From Chitinophagaceae bacterium (lineage in GTDB: Bacteria; Bacteroidota; Bacteroidia; Chitinophagales; Chitinophagaceae), in the NCBI GenBank assembly GCA_013140985.1, contig JABFRU010000038.1, positions 1 to 53,690 of the forward strand: DNA of 53,690 nucleotides. The letters run 5' to 3'. A program made the translations under genes and the position numbers. The notes under the pieces were generated by a model that had not been told where the DNA came from, did no database searches, and saw only the letters and a list, made by a program, of their open reading frames with translations. Shown piece after piece: positions 34,487 to 42,429 of this stretch; position 1 is the first letter of the stretch; the number at the start of each line of letters is the position of its first letter.

Positions 34487-35038
34487 ATGAATGTAACTAA
34501 ATGGATGAGTTGGGAAGGCGGCATTGATCTTGTCGCTGTCACCTCCCCCGATCTTAAAATGCCCAATGTGATAGTACATCTTGGACGCATGGTGAGTACA
34601 CCTGTGGGAAATGCAGCCAGCGGAATGATCTTGTGGCAACCCGATCCGAATGCAATGCCCGCTGTAATGGGTTTTGTAAGTACCAATCATGAGGTTGGTA
34701 AATATTTTGGACCTAATATTTTTGCCGGCACCCCTTTTGAACAGGCACCGGTTCTTGATGCGAAGATCGACATACAGGTGTATGCTGATAAAGCTATTTC
34801 AACCTGTGTAGTGAATGGTTATACATTCGAAGTTGAAATGAGTGACTTTAGTGCGCCCTATTTGATCGACAGAAAACCGGCAGTCATGCCTCCCTTCTAC
34901 CAGCAAGGTGTGGAGATACATGCAAAAAAAGTTTCATTGAAAGTGAATGGAGAATTGATCAATATTATTGTTCCTCCTGTGGGTATTACCGGTGGACCGG
35001 CTTCGGTAGTGGCTCCAAATGGTGTGTATGCAAGATAA
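34487..35038 (+). CDS. Conserved-looking cytoplasmic protein of unknown function
   Basis: 183 residues, no signal peptide. It reads as a mainly beta protein (MNVTKWMSWEGGIDLVAVTS; PVGNAASGMILWQPDPNAMP; ISTCVVNGYTFEVEMSDFSA). No motif I can name. It ends before a strong terminator that isolates it from paaA. Confidence 0.75.
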   Translation: MNVTKWMSWEGGIDLVAVTSPDLKMPNVIVHLGRMVSTPVGNAASGMILWQPDPNAMPAVMGFVSTNHEVGKYFGPNIFAGTPFEQAPVLDAKIDIQVYADKAISTCVVNGYTFEVEMSDFSAPYLIDRKPAVMPPFYQQGVEIHAKKVSLKVNGELINIIVPPVGITGGPASVVAPNGVYAR

Positions 35039-35059
35039 AAGCGGCCTATAACTGTTTTA

Positions 35060-35088
35060 AAGGCGGCCTTTATGGCCGCCTTCTTTTA
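35060..35088 (+). terminator. Intrinsic terminator upstream of paaA
   Basis: AAGGCGGCC at 35060-35068 and GGCCGCCTT at 35074-35082 form a perfect 9-bp stem with a 5-nt loop, followed by CTTTT. It ends the preceding gene. Confidence 0.85.
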
Positions 35089-35090
35089 TG

Positions 35091-35098
35091 TAAATTTG
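35091..35098 (+). promoter_or_regulatory. Promoter -7 box of the paaABCD operon
   Basis: TAAATTTG fits TAnnTTTG exactly, just after the terminator and 17 bp before the paaA ATG; transcription would start near 35104. The -33 position falls in the terminator loop (CTTTA) and is weak. Confidence 0.5.
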
Positions 35099-35115
35099 CC
35101 ATCTAACTTTTTGCT

Positions 35116-36057
35116 ATGTCGGTACAGGAATTAGAAAAAATATTTCAGCAAAGGATCGATGAAGAAACAAAGATCGAACCCAAAGATTGGATGCCTGATG
35201 CTTATCGCAAAACAAATATCCGGCAGATCAGCCAGCATGCACACAGCGAAATTGTGGGAATGCTGCCTGAAGGAAATTGGATCAGCAGGGCTCCTTCCTT
35301 AAAAAGAAAAGCTATTCTTATTGCCAAAGTACAGGATGAAGCTGGTCATGGCTTGTATCTATACTCTGCCGCTGAAACACTGGGCATGAGCCGTGAAGAA
35401 ATGATCAATGATCTCCACAGTGGCAAAGCAAAATATTCTTCCATCTTTAATTATCCTACATTGACATGGGCTGATATGGGTGCGATCGGCTGGCTGGTAG
35501 ATGGTGCGGCTATCATGAACCAGGTGATGCTGACAAGAACTTCTTATGGTCCTTATGCAAGAGCCATGGTAAGAATTTGCAAAGAAGAAAGTTTTCACCA
35601 GCGCCAGGGTTTCGAAGCTTTGCTGGTATTATCACAAGGAACCAAAGAACAAAAGGAAATGTGCCAGGATGCCATCAATCGCTGGTGGTGGCCTTCGCTG
35701 ATGATGTTCGGCCCGAAGGACTCGGAATCTACCAACAGTGATCAAAGCATGAAGTGGAAAATAAAAAGAAAAAGTAATGATGAGTTGCGCCAGAATTTTG
35801 TGGATATGATCGCAGAGCAGGTAAAGGTATTAGGCATGACATTACCTGATCCTGAATTGAAATGGAATGCAAAAACAAAACATTATGATTTTGGTGAGAT
35901 CAACTGGGATGAATTCTGGAATGTGGTAAAAGGAAATGGCCCTTGTAATAAACAACGACTGGATGCAAGAAGAAAAGCATGGGAAGAAGGTGAATGGGTA
36001 AGAGAGGCCGCGGCGGCTTATGTTGATAAAAGAAGTAAAAAGCTTAAAATAGCTTAA
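35116..36057 (+). CDS. paaA: 1,2-phenylacetyl-CoA epoxidase catalytic subunit PaaA
   Basis: 313 residues. This is the ferritin-like di-iron oxygenase subunit; helices carry [20 protein letters not shown] and [16 protein letters not shown], the two E-x-x-H type iron-binding motifs, and the long family signature [17 protein letters not shown] is present. It adds oxygen to the aromatic ring of phenylacetyl-CoA together with PaaB, PaaC and PaaE. First gene of the operon. Confidence 0.96.
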   Translation: MSVQELEKIFQQRIDEETKIEPKDWMPDAYRKTNIRQISQHAHSEIVGMLPEGNWISRAPSLKRKAILIAKVQDEAGHGLYLYSAAETLGMSREEMINDLHSGKAKYSSIFNYPTLTWADMGAIGWLVDGAAIMNQVMLTRTSYGPYARAMVRICKEESFHQRQGFEALLVLSQGTKEQKEMCQDAINRWWWPSLMMFGPKDSESTNSDQSMKWKIKRKSNDELRQNFVDMIAEQVKVLGMTLPDPELKWNAKTKHYDFGEINWDEFWNVVKGNGPCNKQRLDARRKAWEEGEWVREAAAAYVDKRSKKLKIA

Positions 36058-36069
36058 TTATTATTTATT

Positions 36070-36084
36070 GATTATTAATTATTG
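36070..36084 (+). repeat. Left inverted repeat of the four-helix-bundle element
   Basis: GATTATTAATTATTG lies 13 bp after the paaA stop codon. Its inverse occurs twice on the right side of the gene (36457-36470 and 36473-36486). Confidence 0.75.
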
Positions 36085-36085
36085 T

Positions 36086-36466
36086 GTGGCGACTTATAAC
36101 CATTACTATGAATTGCCGGTTTATAAAACATGCAGAGCTTTTCGAAAGAAGATCTCGGCTATTGCCAGAAAAAATTTTCCAAAATTGGAAGAATATCATT
36201 TAAAGATGCAGGTTCTCGATTCGAGCAGGTCAATAACAGCCAATATTGCTGAGGGTTTTGGGAGGTTACACTACCAGGAAAATATCCGGTTTTGCAGACA
36301 GTCAAGAGGTTCATTCAGTGAAACGCTGGAGCATATGATAACTGCTTATGATGAAAAATATATTGCAAGGGAAATATTGAGCGAAATTAATAGAGATTGC
36401 CTGAAACAGTTAAATGGCTATATCAAATATCTAAAAGCTGCGAAATTGGGAGGAAACAATAATTAA
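36086..36466 (+). CDS. Four-helix-bundle protein of the S23/IVS type (TIGR02436-like)
   Basis: 126 residues from the GTG at 36086; a TTG at 36068 is also in frame. The signatures are LPVYKTCRAFRKKISAIARK, SSRSITANIAEGFGR and SFSETLEHMITAYDEKYI, as in proteins encoded by intervening sequences of bacterial 23S rRNA genes. The biochemical role is unknown; relatives form pentameric helical bundles. Here the gene lies between paaA and paaB on the same strand, so it interrupts a normally tight operon. It is bounded by inverted AT-rich repeats that would pair in RNA, just as rRNA intervening sequences are bounded by a stem. This suggests insertion of a mobile-like element. Confidence 0.85.
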   Translation: MATYNHYYELPVYKTCRAFRKKISAIARKNFPKLEEYHLKMQVLDSSRSITANIAEGFGRLHYQENIRFCRQSRGSFSETLEHMITAYDEKYIAREILSEINRDCLKQLNGYIKYLKAAKLGGNNN

Positions 36467-36486
36467 TAATAAAATAATTAATAATC
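36457..36486 (+). repeat. Right inverted repeats of the four-helix-bundle element
   Basis: CAATAATTAATAAT (36457-36470) and AATAATTAATAATC (36473-36486) are both inverse copies of the left repeat. The stop codon of the element's gene lies inside, and the paaB ATG follows 2 bp after it. Confidence 0.75.
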
Positions 36487-36487
36487 T

Positions 36488-36850
36488 ATGGGCTTTGGAG
36501 TAAGACTATTTTACTACGGTGACATCCCCGAAGAAAAAGGCGGCGGAAAAACAGATGCAAAAGCCTCCGGGCATGACTGGCCGCTCTGGGAAATTTTTAT
36601 CCGCAGCAAGCAAGGTCTCGATCATAAGCATGTGGGCAGCCTCCATGCTACCGATGCACAAATGGCCATTGAGAATGCAAGGGATGTATATACAAGAAGA
36701 ATGGAAGGAGTCAGTATTTGGGTAGTAGAAAGTAAATATATCACTGCCTCCAATCCTGAAGAAGCTGGTGAATTATATGAACCCGCTATTGATAAGGTTT
36801 ATCGTCATCCTACTTTTTACATTTTGCCGGACGAAGTCAACCATATGTGA
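36488..36850 (+). CDS. paaB: 1,2-phenylacetyl-CoA epoxidase subunit PaaB
   Basis: 120 residues. WPLWEIFIRSKQGLDHKHVG and SLHATDAQMAIENARDVYTR are the family core. PaaB bridges subunits of the PaaABC(E) complex and lacks a metal site of its own. The start ATG stands 2 bp after the AT-rich repeat that ends the four-helix-bundle element. Confidence 0.93.
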   Translation: MGFGVRLFYYGDIPEEKGGGKTDAKASGHDWPLWEIFIRSKQGLDHKHVGSLHATDAQMAIENARDVYTRRMEGVSIWVVESKYITASNPEEAGELYEPAIDKVYRHPTFYILPDEVNHM

Positions 36851-36868
36851 ACCAATTATTGATTACTT

Positions 36869-36927
36869 ATTATTAATTATTGACAATGCATACGAGAATA
36901 ATCAATAATTAATAATTAATAATTAAC
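36869..36927. repeat. AT-rich inverted repeat between paaB and paaC, without a gene
   Basis: ATTATTAATTATTG at 36869-36882 is the exact inverse of CAATAATTAATAAT at 36903-36916; the right side continues in 7-bp TAATAAT steps. It uses the same words as the repeats around the four-helix-bundle gene one gene upstream and could be an empty or solo relative of that element. Confidence 0.75.
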
Positions 36928-36931
36928 GATC

Positions 36932-37669
36932 ATGAACGACTCTCTTATTTCTTATACTTTACACCTGGCGGACACCACTTTGATCCTTTCTCAAAAAAAT
37001 TCGGAATGGTGCGGGCATGGGCCAATACTTGAACAGGATATTGCCATTACCAATATTTCTCTTGACCTGCTGGGGCAATCAAGAAATTTTTATCAGTACG
37101 CTGCTGCATTGACCGGCGGTGATGCCACAGAAGACTCTTTAGCCTACTTAAGAAAAGAAAGGGAATTTAAAAACCTGTTGCTGGTGGAGCAACCCAATGG
37201 CGATTGGGCTCAAACTATTTTACGGCAATATTTATTCAGCCAGTTCCAGTATTTATTGTTTGATAAATTACAAACCAATAAAGACGAACAAATAGCGGCA
37301 ATTACGACTAAAGCCTTGAAAGAAACGGCCTATCATGTTCGCTGGAGCAGTGAATGGGTGATACGGTTGGGGGATGGAACAGAAGAAAGTCATACCAGGA
37401 TGCTGAAAGCACTTGATGAATTATGGAGATATACAGGAGAAATGTTTATGCCCGCCGGATATGAAAAAGAAACAGGGATTGATATCAATTCATTAAAAGA
37501 TCCCTGGCTGAAAAAAGTAAAAAATATTTTTGATGAGGCCACATTGATCCTGCCCGAAAAGGTCTTTATGCAGGAAGGTGGTAAAAAAGGAAATCACACC
37601 GAGCATCTTGGTTATATTCTTGCAGAACTACAGTATGTTCAGAGAACCTATCCCGGGGCAAAATGGTGA
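36932..37669 (+). CDS. paaC: 1,2-phenylacetyl-CoA epoxidase structural subunit PaaC
   Basis: 245 residues. It is the second ferritin-like subunit, paired with PaaA; SEWCGHGPILEQDIAITNIS at the start and KALKETAYHVRWSSEWVIRL are typical. It supports PaaA and has no catalytic iron. Its stop is 37 bp before paaD. Confidence 0.93.
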   Translation: MNDSLISYTLHLADTTLILSQKNSEWCGHGPILEQDIAITNISLDLLGQSRNFYQYAAALTGGDATEDSLAYLRKEREFKNLLLVEQPNGDWAQTILRQYLFSQFQYLLFDKLQTNKDEQIAAITTKALKETAYHVRWSSEWVIRLGDGTEESHTRMLKALDELWRYTGEMFMPAGYEKETGIDINSLKDPWLKKVKNIFDEATLILPEKVFMQEGGKKGNHTEHLGYILAELQYVQRTYPGAKW

Positions 37670-37706
37670 GACTTTACACTTCCCTAAAGGGAGACTTATA
37701 AAGATC

Positions 37707-38219
37707 ATGGACAAAGAGATATTATCATTTAAGCAAGAACAAAAAAAGCTCTGGTCGATACTGGAAACAGTAACAGACCCGGAAGTACCTGTACTTACTG
37801 TTACCGATCTTGGCATTATCAGGGAGGTAAAAATCAGCGATGATGAAATTGAAGTTATCATCACTCCCACCTATTCCGGTTGCCCGGCTATGGATATGAT
37901 CGCTGCCAATATTAAAATGGCTTTGCTGGAAAATGGTTATCAAAAAATAAAAGTCACTTCTGTTTTGTCTCCTGCATGGACAACTGACTGGATGAGTCTG
38001 GAAGGAAAAAGAAAATTGAAAGAATACGGTATTGCTCCGCCTGATCCAAAACAGCAAGTTTGCAAACAAGAATTATTTGCTGCTGATGAAGCCATTCAAT
38101 GCCCGCATTGCAATTCATGGCATACACACCGCATCAGTGAATTTGGCAGTACGGCCTGTAAAGCATTGTATCAATGCGATGACTGCAAAGAGCCGTTCGA
38201 TTATTTCAAATGTCATTGA
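37707..38219 (+). CDS. paaD: Phenylacetyl-CoA epoxidase maturation protein PaaD
   Basis: 170 residues from the ATG at 37707; the frame is open upstream into paaC but without homology. An N-terminal MIP18/DUF59 domain (ETVTDPEVPVLTVTDLGIIR; TYSGCPAMDMI) is followed by a C-terminal zinc-ribbon-like CPHC and CDDCKEPFDYFKCH. It is thought to help load iron-sulfur clusters on the epoxidase system. Last gene of the tight paaABCD block. Confidence 0.93.
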   Translation: MDKEILSFKQEQKKLWSILETVTDPEVPVLTVTDLGIIREVKISDDEIEVIITPTYSGCPAMDMIAANIKMALLENGYQKIKVTSVLSPAWTTDWMSLEGKRKLKEYGIAPPDPKQQVCKQELFAADEAIQCPHCNSWHTHRISEFGSTACKALYQCDDCKEPFDYFKCH

Positions 38220-38259
38220 GGCGTTCAAATAAATTATCTTCGTTATCAAAATACAATTC

Positions 38260-39033
38260 ATGTCCTCTATTCACTTTGAGATCAATGACCATATTGGATT
38301 CATTACTTTGAATCGTCCTGATAAACTCAATTCCTTTAACCGGGAGATGGCGTTGCTGATGCAGGATGCCCTGGATCTTTGCAAAGACAAAAAGGTCCGC
38401 TGCGTTTACATCACCGGCGAAGGAAAAGCTTTCAGCGCCGGTCAGGATCTCACTGAAGTGGTTGACCCTAAGGGCCCGGGCATGAAAAAAATATTGAGCG
38501 AACATTACAACCCGATCATATTGCGGATAAGAAGACTGGAAAAACCGGTGATAGCTGCTGTGAATGGTGTAGCGGCAGGCGCCGGCGCCAATATTGCCTT
38601 ATGTTGCGATGTGGTAGTTGCATCAGAAGCCGCCTCTTTTTTACAGGCTTTCAGTAAGATTGGTTTGATACCGGACAGTAGTGGTACTTATTTTTTGCCA
38701 AGATTGATCGGTTGGCAAAAAGCTTCGTCGCTGATGATGCTGGGAGAAAAAGTGCCGGCGGCAGATGCGGAAAAAATGGGAATGATCTATAAAGTTTTTT
38801 CATCTGATTCTTTTGCTGAGGAAAGTAAAAAGATAGCAATAACGCTGGCACAAATGCCGACAAAAGGATTGTTTTATACCAAACATGCATTGAATAGTTC
38901 ATTTGTTAATTCCCTGGCAGAACAACTGGAGCTTGAGGATGATTACCAGCAAAAAGCAGCAAAAACGGATGATTACGAGGAAGGAGTTAAAGCGTTTTTG
39001 GAAAAAAGACAACCAAAGTTTAATGGTGAGTAG
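38260..39033 (+). CDS. paaG: Enoyl-CoA hydratase/isomerase family, PaaG-like ring epoxide isomerase
   Basis: 257 residues of crotonase fold: GKAFSAGQDLTE (oxyanion loop), AAVNGVAAGAGANIALCCD and LIPDSSGTYFLPRLIG with the aspartate used by PaaG. It would turn the ring epoxide made by PaaABCE into the oxepin. PaaB/other crotonases are alternatives, but the PDSSGT segment and position favour PaaG. Confidence 0.88.
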   Translation: MSSIHFEINDHIGFITLNRPDKLNSFNREMALLMQDALDLCKDKKVRCVYITGEGKAFSAGQDLTEVVDPKGPGMKKILSEHYNPIILRIRRLEKPVIAAVNGVAAGAGANIALCCDVVVASEAASFLQAFSKIGLIPDSSGTYFLPRLIGWQKASSLMMLGEKVPAADAEKMGMIYKVFSSDSFAEESKKIAITLAQMPTKGLFYTKHALNSSFVNSLAEQLELEDDYQQKAAKTDDYEEGVKAFLEKRQPKFNGE

Positions 39034-39053
39034 GGAGTAGCAAGTAGGAGATG

Positions 39054-39081
39054 AAAATCCAAAACCTAAAATCAAAAATCT
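39054..39081 (+). repeat. 7-bp tandem units directly before paaI
   Basis: AAAATCC AAAACCT and two further AAAATCN units end 2 bp before the paaI ATG. Same unit as the repeat inside paaE. Confidence 0.75.
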
Positions 39082-39083
39082 AA

Positions 39084-39515
39084 ATGACAGAGACCAATAA
39101 TAAAGACCGGCTGGCCAATAATGTAGTAAGTCATATGATGCAGCATGATCTTTTCAGTCAATGGCTGGGGGTAGAGGTAATAGAAATAAAAGAAGGTTAT
39201 AGTAAGATAAAAATGACAGTTCGCAAAGAAATGATCAACGGTTTTGGTATTGTGCATGGTGGTGTTCCGTTTTCGTTAGCCGATTCAGCTTTTGCATTTG
39301 CCTGTAATAACCGGAATGTTTTATCTGTTGCACTGGATACTTCCATCAATTTCATCAAACCGGTTCATGTGGGCGATGTATTAACTGCTGAAGCGAAAGA
39401 ATTACACAATGGGAAATCAACCGGTCTTTATCATATTTCTATTACCAACCAAAAACATCATGAAGTGGCAGTATTTAAAGGTCTTTGCTACCGGACTGAT
39501 AAAAACCTGATCTGA
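39084..39515 (+). CDS. paaI: Hotdog-fold thioesterase PaaI
   Basis: 143 residues. INGFGIVHGGVPFSLADSAF is the PaaI/hotdog core with its conserved HGG and Asp. It hydrolyses dead-end hydroxyphenylacetyl-CoA esters, a housekeeping step of the pathway. It lies 50 bp after paaG, the gap holding a heptamer repeat. Confidence 0.9.
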   Translation: MTETNNKDRLANNVVSHMMQHDLFSQWLGVEVIEIKEGYSKIKMTVRKEMINGFGIVHGGVPFSLADSAFAFACNNRNVLSVALDTSINFIKPVHVGDVLTAEAKELHNGKSTGLYHISITNQKHHEVAVFKGLCYRTDKNLI

Positions 39516-39587
39516 TCAGGTCTGCCTCATGGAAAAGCTCTTTGTATGTCTCATTTCGTAACTTTCATTCCCTCAAAATAAATTCTC

Positions 39588-41735
39588 ATGAGAAATAAAC
39601 ATTGCATTTCTGTTCTCTTTTTGTCCTTTTCCTTTCTGTTGGCAGAGGCCCAATTGACTGCACCTGTAGCAAAAAAACAACCAAAGGTTTTTGATGAGCA
39701 TGGCACAAAACGGGTTGACGACTATTACTGGCTCAGCGATAAAAAGGACACTGCTGTCATCAATCACCTGAAAGCAGAGAATGCTTATTTCGAAGCATCG
39801 CTCAGGCACACTGAGGCATTTCAGCAAAAATTGTACGACGAACTGGTTTCCCGGATACCGCAAAGGGATATTTCACTGCCTACCCGGAGAAATGGTTACT
39901 GGTATTACAACCGGTTTGAAGAAGGAAAACAATATCCTTATTATGTAAGAAAAAAAGGTACTCTCAGCGCTGCTGAACAAGTGCTCCTTGACATACCCGA
40001 GATGGCAAAAAATCACCAGATATTCCTTCTCAGGGGTACGAATAATTCGCCCAATGGCGGTATTCTCGCATATTCAGTTGATACGTCAGGAGATCGTTTG
40101 TCCACTCTTTATTTCAAAGATCTGGGAACAGATAAATTATATCCTGAAACAATTTCAAATACAAGCGGCAGCACAGCATGGTTCAATGATAATAAGACCA
40201 TTTATTATGTGGTGAACGACCATACTGTACGGGCCTATAAAGTGATGAGACATCTGCTTGGCACAGCTCCATCCACGGATACAGAAATTTATACTGAAAA
40301 GGATAGCACCTATAGTGTCAGTGTTTCAAAATCAAAGGACAACAAATATATTTTTATCGGCTCTTTCAGTACAAATACAAGTGAGTATCGTTTTATTGAT
40401 GCAAACGATCCGGCTTCATCAGTTAAAATTGTTCAGCCCAGGACGCTTAATGTTGAATACTATCTCCGCAGTTTTGAAGGAGATGTTTTTCATATTCTAA
40501 CCAACAAAGATGCAAAGAACTTCAAGCTGGTCACTGCTCCCGTCAAAGACCCCTCTATGAAAAACTGGAAAGATCTCATTCCTCATAACCCAAAAGCCTA
40601 TTTGGAAAGCTATGAGATTTTAAAAGACTATATCATGGCGCAAACAAAGGAAAACGGTTTAACACAGATCAGGTATTTAGACCGGAAAAGAAAACAATGG
40701 CAACAAGTGAATTTTGGCCAGGATGCTTATGTAGCCAATATGTATATGGCAACGGATGATTATGCCACAGACAGTATCCGCTATAATTTTAATTCACTCA
40801 CAACTCCTTCAAGCGATTACTTATACAACCTGTCAACACAACAAAAACAACTTTTAAAACAACAAAAGGTTGGTGATGCCTTCAACCCTGACTTATATGA
40901 AACCAAACGGATATGGGCAACTGCTACCGATGGAACAAAAGTTCCTGTTTCAATAGTTTATAAAAAAGATAAATTCAAAAAGGATGGAACCATGCCTTTA
41001 TACTTATACTCCTATGGTTCATACGGCTCTAACTCCGATCCTTATTTTAATTCAGCCGCTATCAGCTTACTTGATCGTGGCGTTTCTTATGCTATTGCAC
41101 ATATCCGTGGTGGACAGGAATTGGGCCGTGACTGGTATGAACAAGGGAGAATTTTGACAAAAAAAAATACATTCACCGATTTCATTGACGTTGCCGATTA
41201 CATGGTGAAGGAAAAATACACATCAGCAGATAGAATGTTTGCCAATGGCGTAAGCGCCGGCGGTATGCTGATGGGTGCAATTACCAATATGCGTCCTGAT
41301 CTTTTCCGCGGAATTATTGCCGAAGTACCCTGGATGGATGTGATAACTGATATGTTTAACACCGATCTTCCATTGACAACATTGGAATATGACGAGTGGG
41401 GTGACCCGAATAAACCGGAGCATTACAAGTATATGCTTTCATGGTCGCCAATGGATAATGTAAAACCGGCGAAATATCCGGCCATATTTGCAACCGGGGG
41501 ATTGAATGATACACAGGTACCTTATTTTTCCCCGGCAAAATGGGTAGCAAAGATCAGGGAGAACAATACCGGAACGAACCCCGTTCTCTTCCGAATAGAA
41601 ATGGGAGCTGGTCACGGCGGTCAGTCAGGAAGATTCATCCGCCAGAAACTGACTGCACAGAAATTTTCCTTTGTGCTTGACCAGCTTGGCTGGAATGAGG
41701 AGACAAAAACATTCAATACCCTTAAAGGATTTTAG
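39588..41735 (+). CDS. S9A prolyl oligopeptidase family, oligopeptidase B-like, exported
   Basis: 715 residues with a signal peptide (to about LLAEAQ). An N-terminal propeller (KRVDDYYWLSDKKDTAVINH) precedes the alpha/beta hydrolase domain with catalytic S556 in NGVSAGGMLMG, D641 in GGLNDTQVPY and H676 in GAGHGG. Oligopeptidase B cuts short peptides after Arg or Lys; the signal peptide places this one in the periplasm. It lies between paaI and paaY but has no evident link to that pathway. Confidence 0.93.
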   Translation: MRNKHCISVLFLSFSFLLAEAQLTAPVAKKQPKVFDEHGTKRVDDYYWLSDKKDTAVINHLKAENAYFEASLRHTEAFQQKLYDELVSRIPQRDISLPTRRNGYWYYNRFEEGKQYPYYVRKKGTLSAAEQVLLDIPEMAKNHQIFLLRGTNNSPNGGILAYSVDTSGDRLSTLYFKDLGTDKLYPETISNTSGSTAWFNDNKTIYYVVNDHTVRAYKVMRHLLGTAPSTDTEIYTEKDSTYSVSVSKSKDNKYIFIGSFSTNTSEYRFIDANDPASSVKIVQPRTLNVEYYLRSFEGDVFHILTNKDAKNFKLVTAPVKDPSMKNWKDLIPHNPKAYLESYEILKDYIMAQTKENGLTQIRYLDRKRKQWQQVNFGQDAYVANMYMATDDYATDSIRYNFNSLTTPSSDYLYNLSTQQKQLLKQQKVGDAFNPDLYETKRIWATATDGTKVPVSIVYKKDKFKKDGTMPLYLYSYGSYGSNSDPYFNSAAISLLDRGVSYAIAHIRGGQELGRDWYEQGRILTKKNTFTDFIDVADYMVKEKYTSADRMFANGVSAGGMLMGAITNMRPDLFRGIIAEVPWMDVITDMFNTDLPLTTLEYDEWGDPNKPEHYKYMLSWSPMDNVKPAKYPAIFATGGLNDTQVPYFSPAKWVAKIRENNTGTNPVLFRIEMGAGHGGQSGRFIRQKLTAQKFSFVLDQLGWNEETKTFNTLKGF

Positions 41736-41747
41736 ACCCGCAGCTCT

Positions 41748-42335
41748 ATGGCCATCTACGAATTTCACGGATTTAAACCAGTCATTGATCTTTCTTCATT
41801 CGTTCATCCACAAGCAGCCGTTACGGGCAATGTCATCATCGGCAAAGACTGTTATATTGGTCCCGGTGCAGCTTTAAGAGGTGATTGGGGGCAAATTATT
41901 TTAGAAGACGGATGTAATGTGCAGGAAAATTGCATCATCCACATGTTTCCGGGCATAACGGTTCTTTTAAAAGAAGGTTCGCATATCGGTCATGGCGCTA
42001 TTATTCATGGGGCCACTATCGGAAAAAATTGTTTGGTAGGTATGAATGCAGTGGTAATGGACAATGTACAACTGGGCGATGAAAGTATTGTTGGCGCATT
42101 GACATTGATAAAAGAAGGAGAAATAATTCCGCCGCGAAGTATTGTAGCGGGTAATCCCGGGAAGATCATTAAACAGGTAACAGATGAAATGCTGGCTTGG
42201 AAAACTGAAGGCACTGATCTTTATCAAAAATTGCCGGCGGAATGTTTTGAAACACTCCGTCCCTGCGAACCTTTACGGACTATTCCTGAGGATTTACCAG
42301 CTCAACCTGCGTTTTATAAACCCCTCAAGGGATAA
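41748..42335 (+). CDS. paaY: Hexapeptide-repeat protein PaaY (gamma-carbonic-anhydrase fold)
   Basis: 195 residues. The left-handed beta-helix repeats are visible (NVIIGKDCYIGPGAALRGDW, ENCIIHMFPG, GSHIGHGAIIHGATIGKNCL) with the His residues that bind metal in this family, and the C-terminal LAWKTEGTDLYQKLPAEC tail is typical of PaaY. PaaY is a thioesterase that frees CoA from stalled intermediates. It starts 12 bp after the S9 peptidase gene. Confidence 0.9.
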   Translation: MAIYEFHGFKPVIDLSSFVHPQAAVTGNVIIGKDCYIGPGAALRGDWGQIILEDGCNVQENCIIHMFPGITVLLKEGSHIGHGAIIHGATIGKNCLVGMNAVVMDNVQLGDESIVGALTLIKEGEIIPPRSIVAGNPGKIIKQVTDEMLAWKTEGTDLYQKLPAECFETLRPCEPLRTIPEDLPAQPAFYKPLKG

Positions 42336-42429
42336 ATCATTGCCATTTATAAAAATTTTGTTGAGGAAACGGCAAATTGTTGTAATTTAAAGTTGCTCTT
42401 TAAAAAATTATAAATCAAAAAATAAGACT

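Noticed and set aside
42336-42429. Promoter before the T9SS propeller-like gene
   Set aside because: TAATTTAA is only a partial match and the spacing to an upstream TTTTG is about 22 bp, so support is too weak to list.
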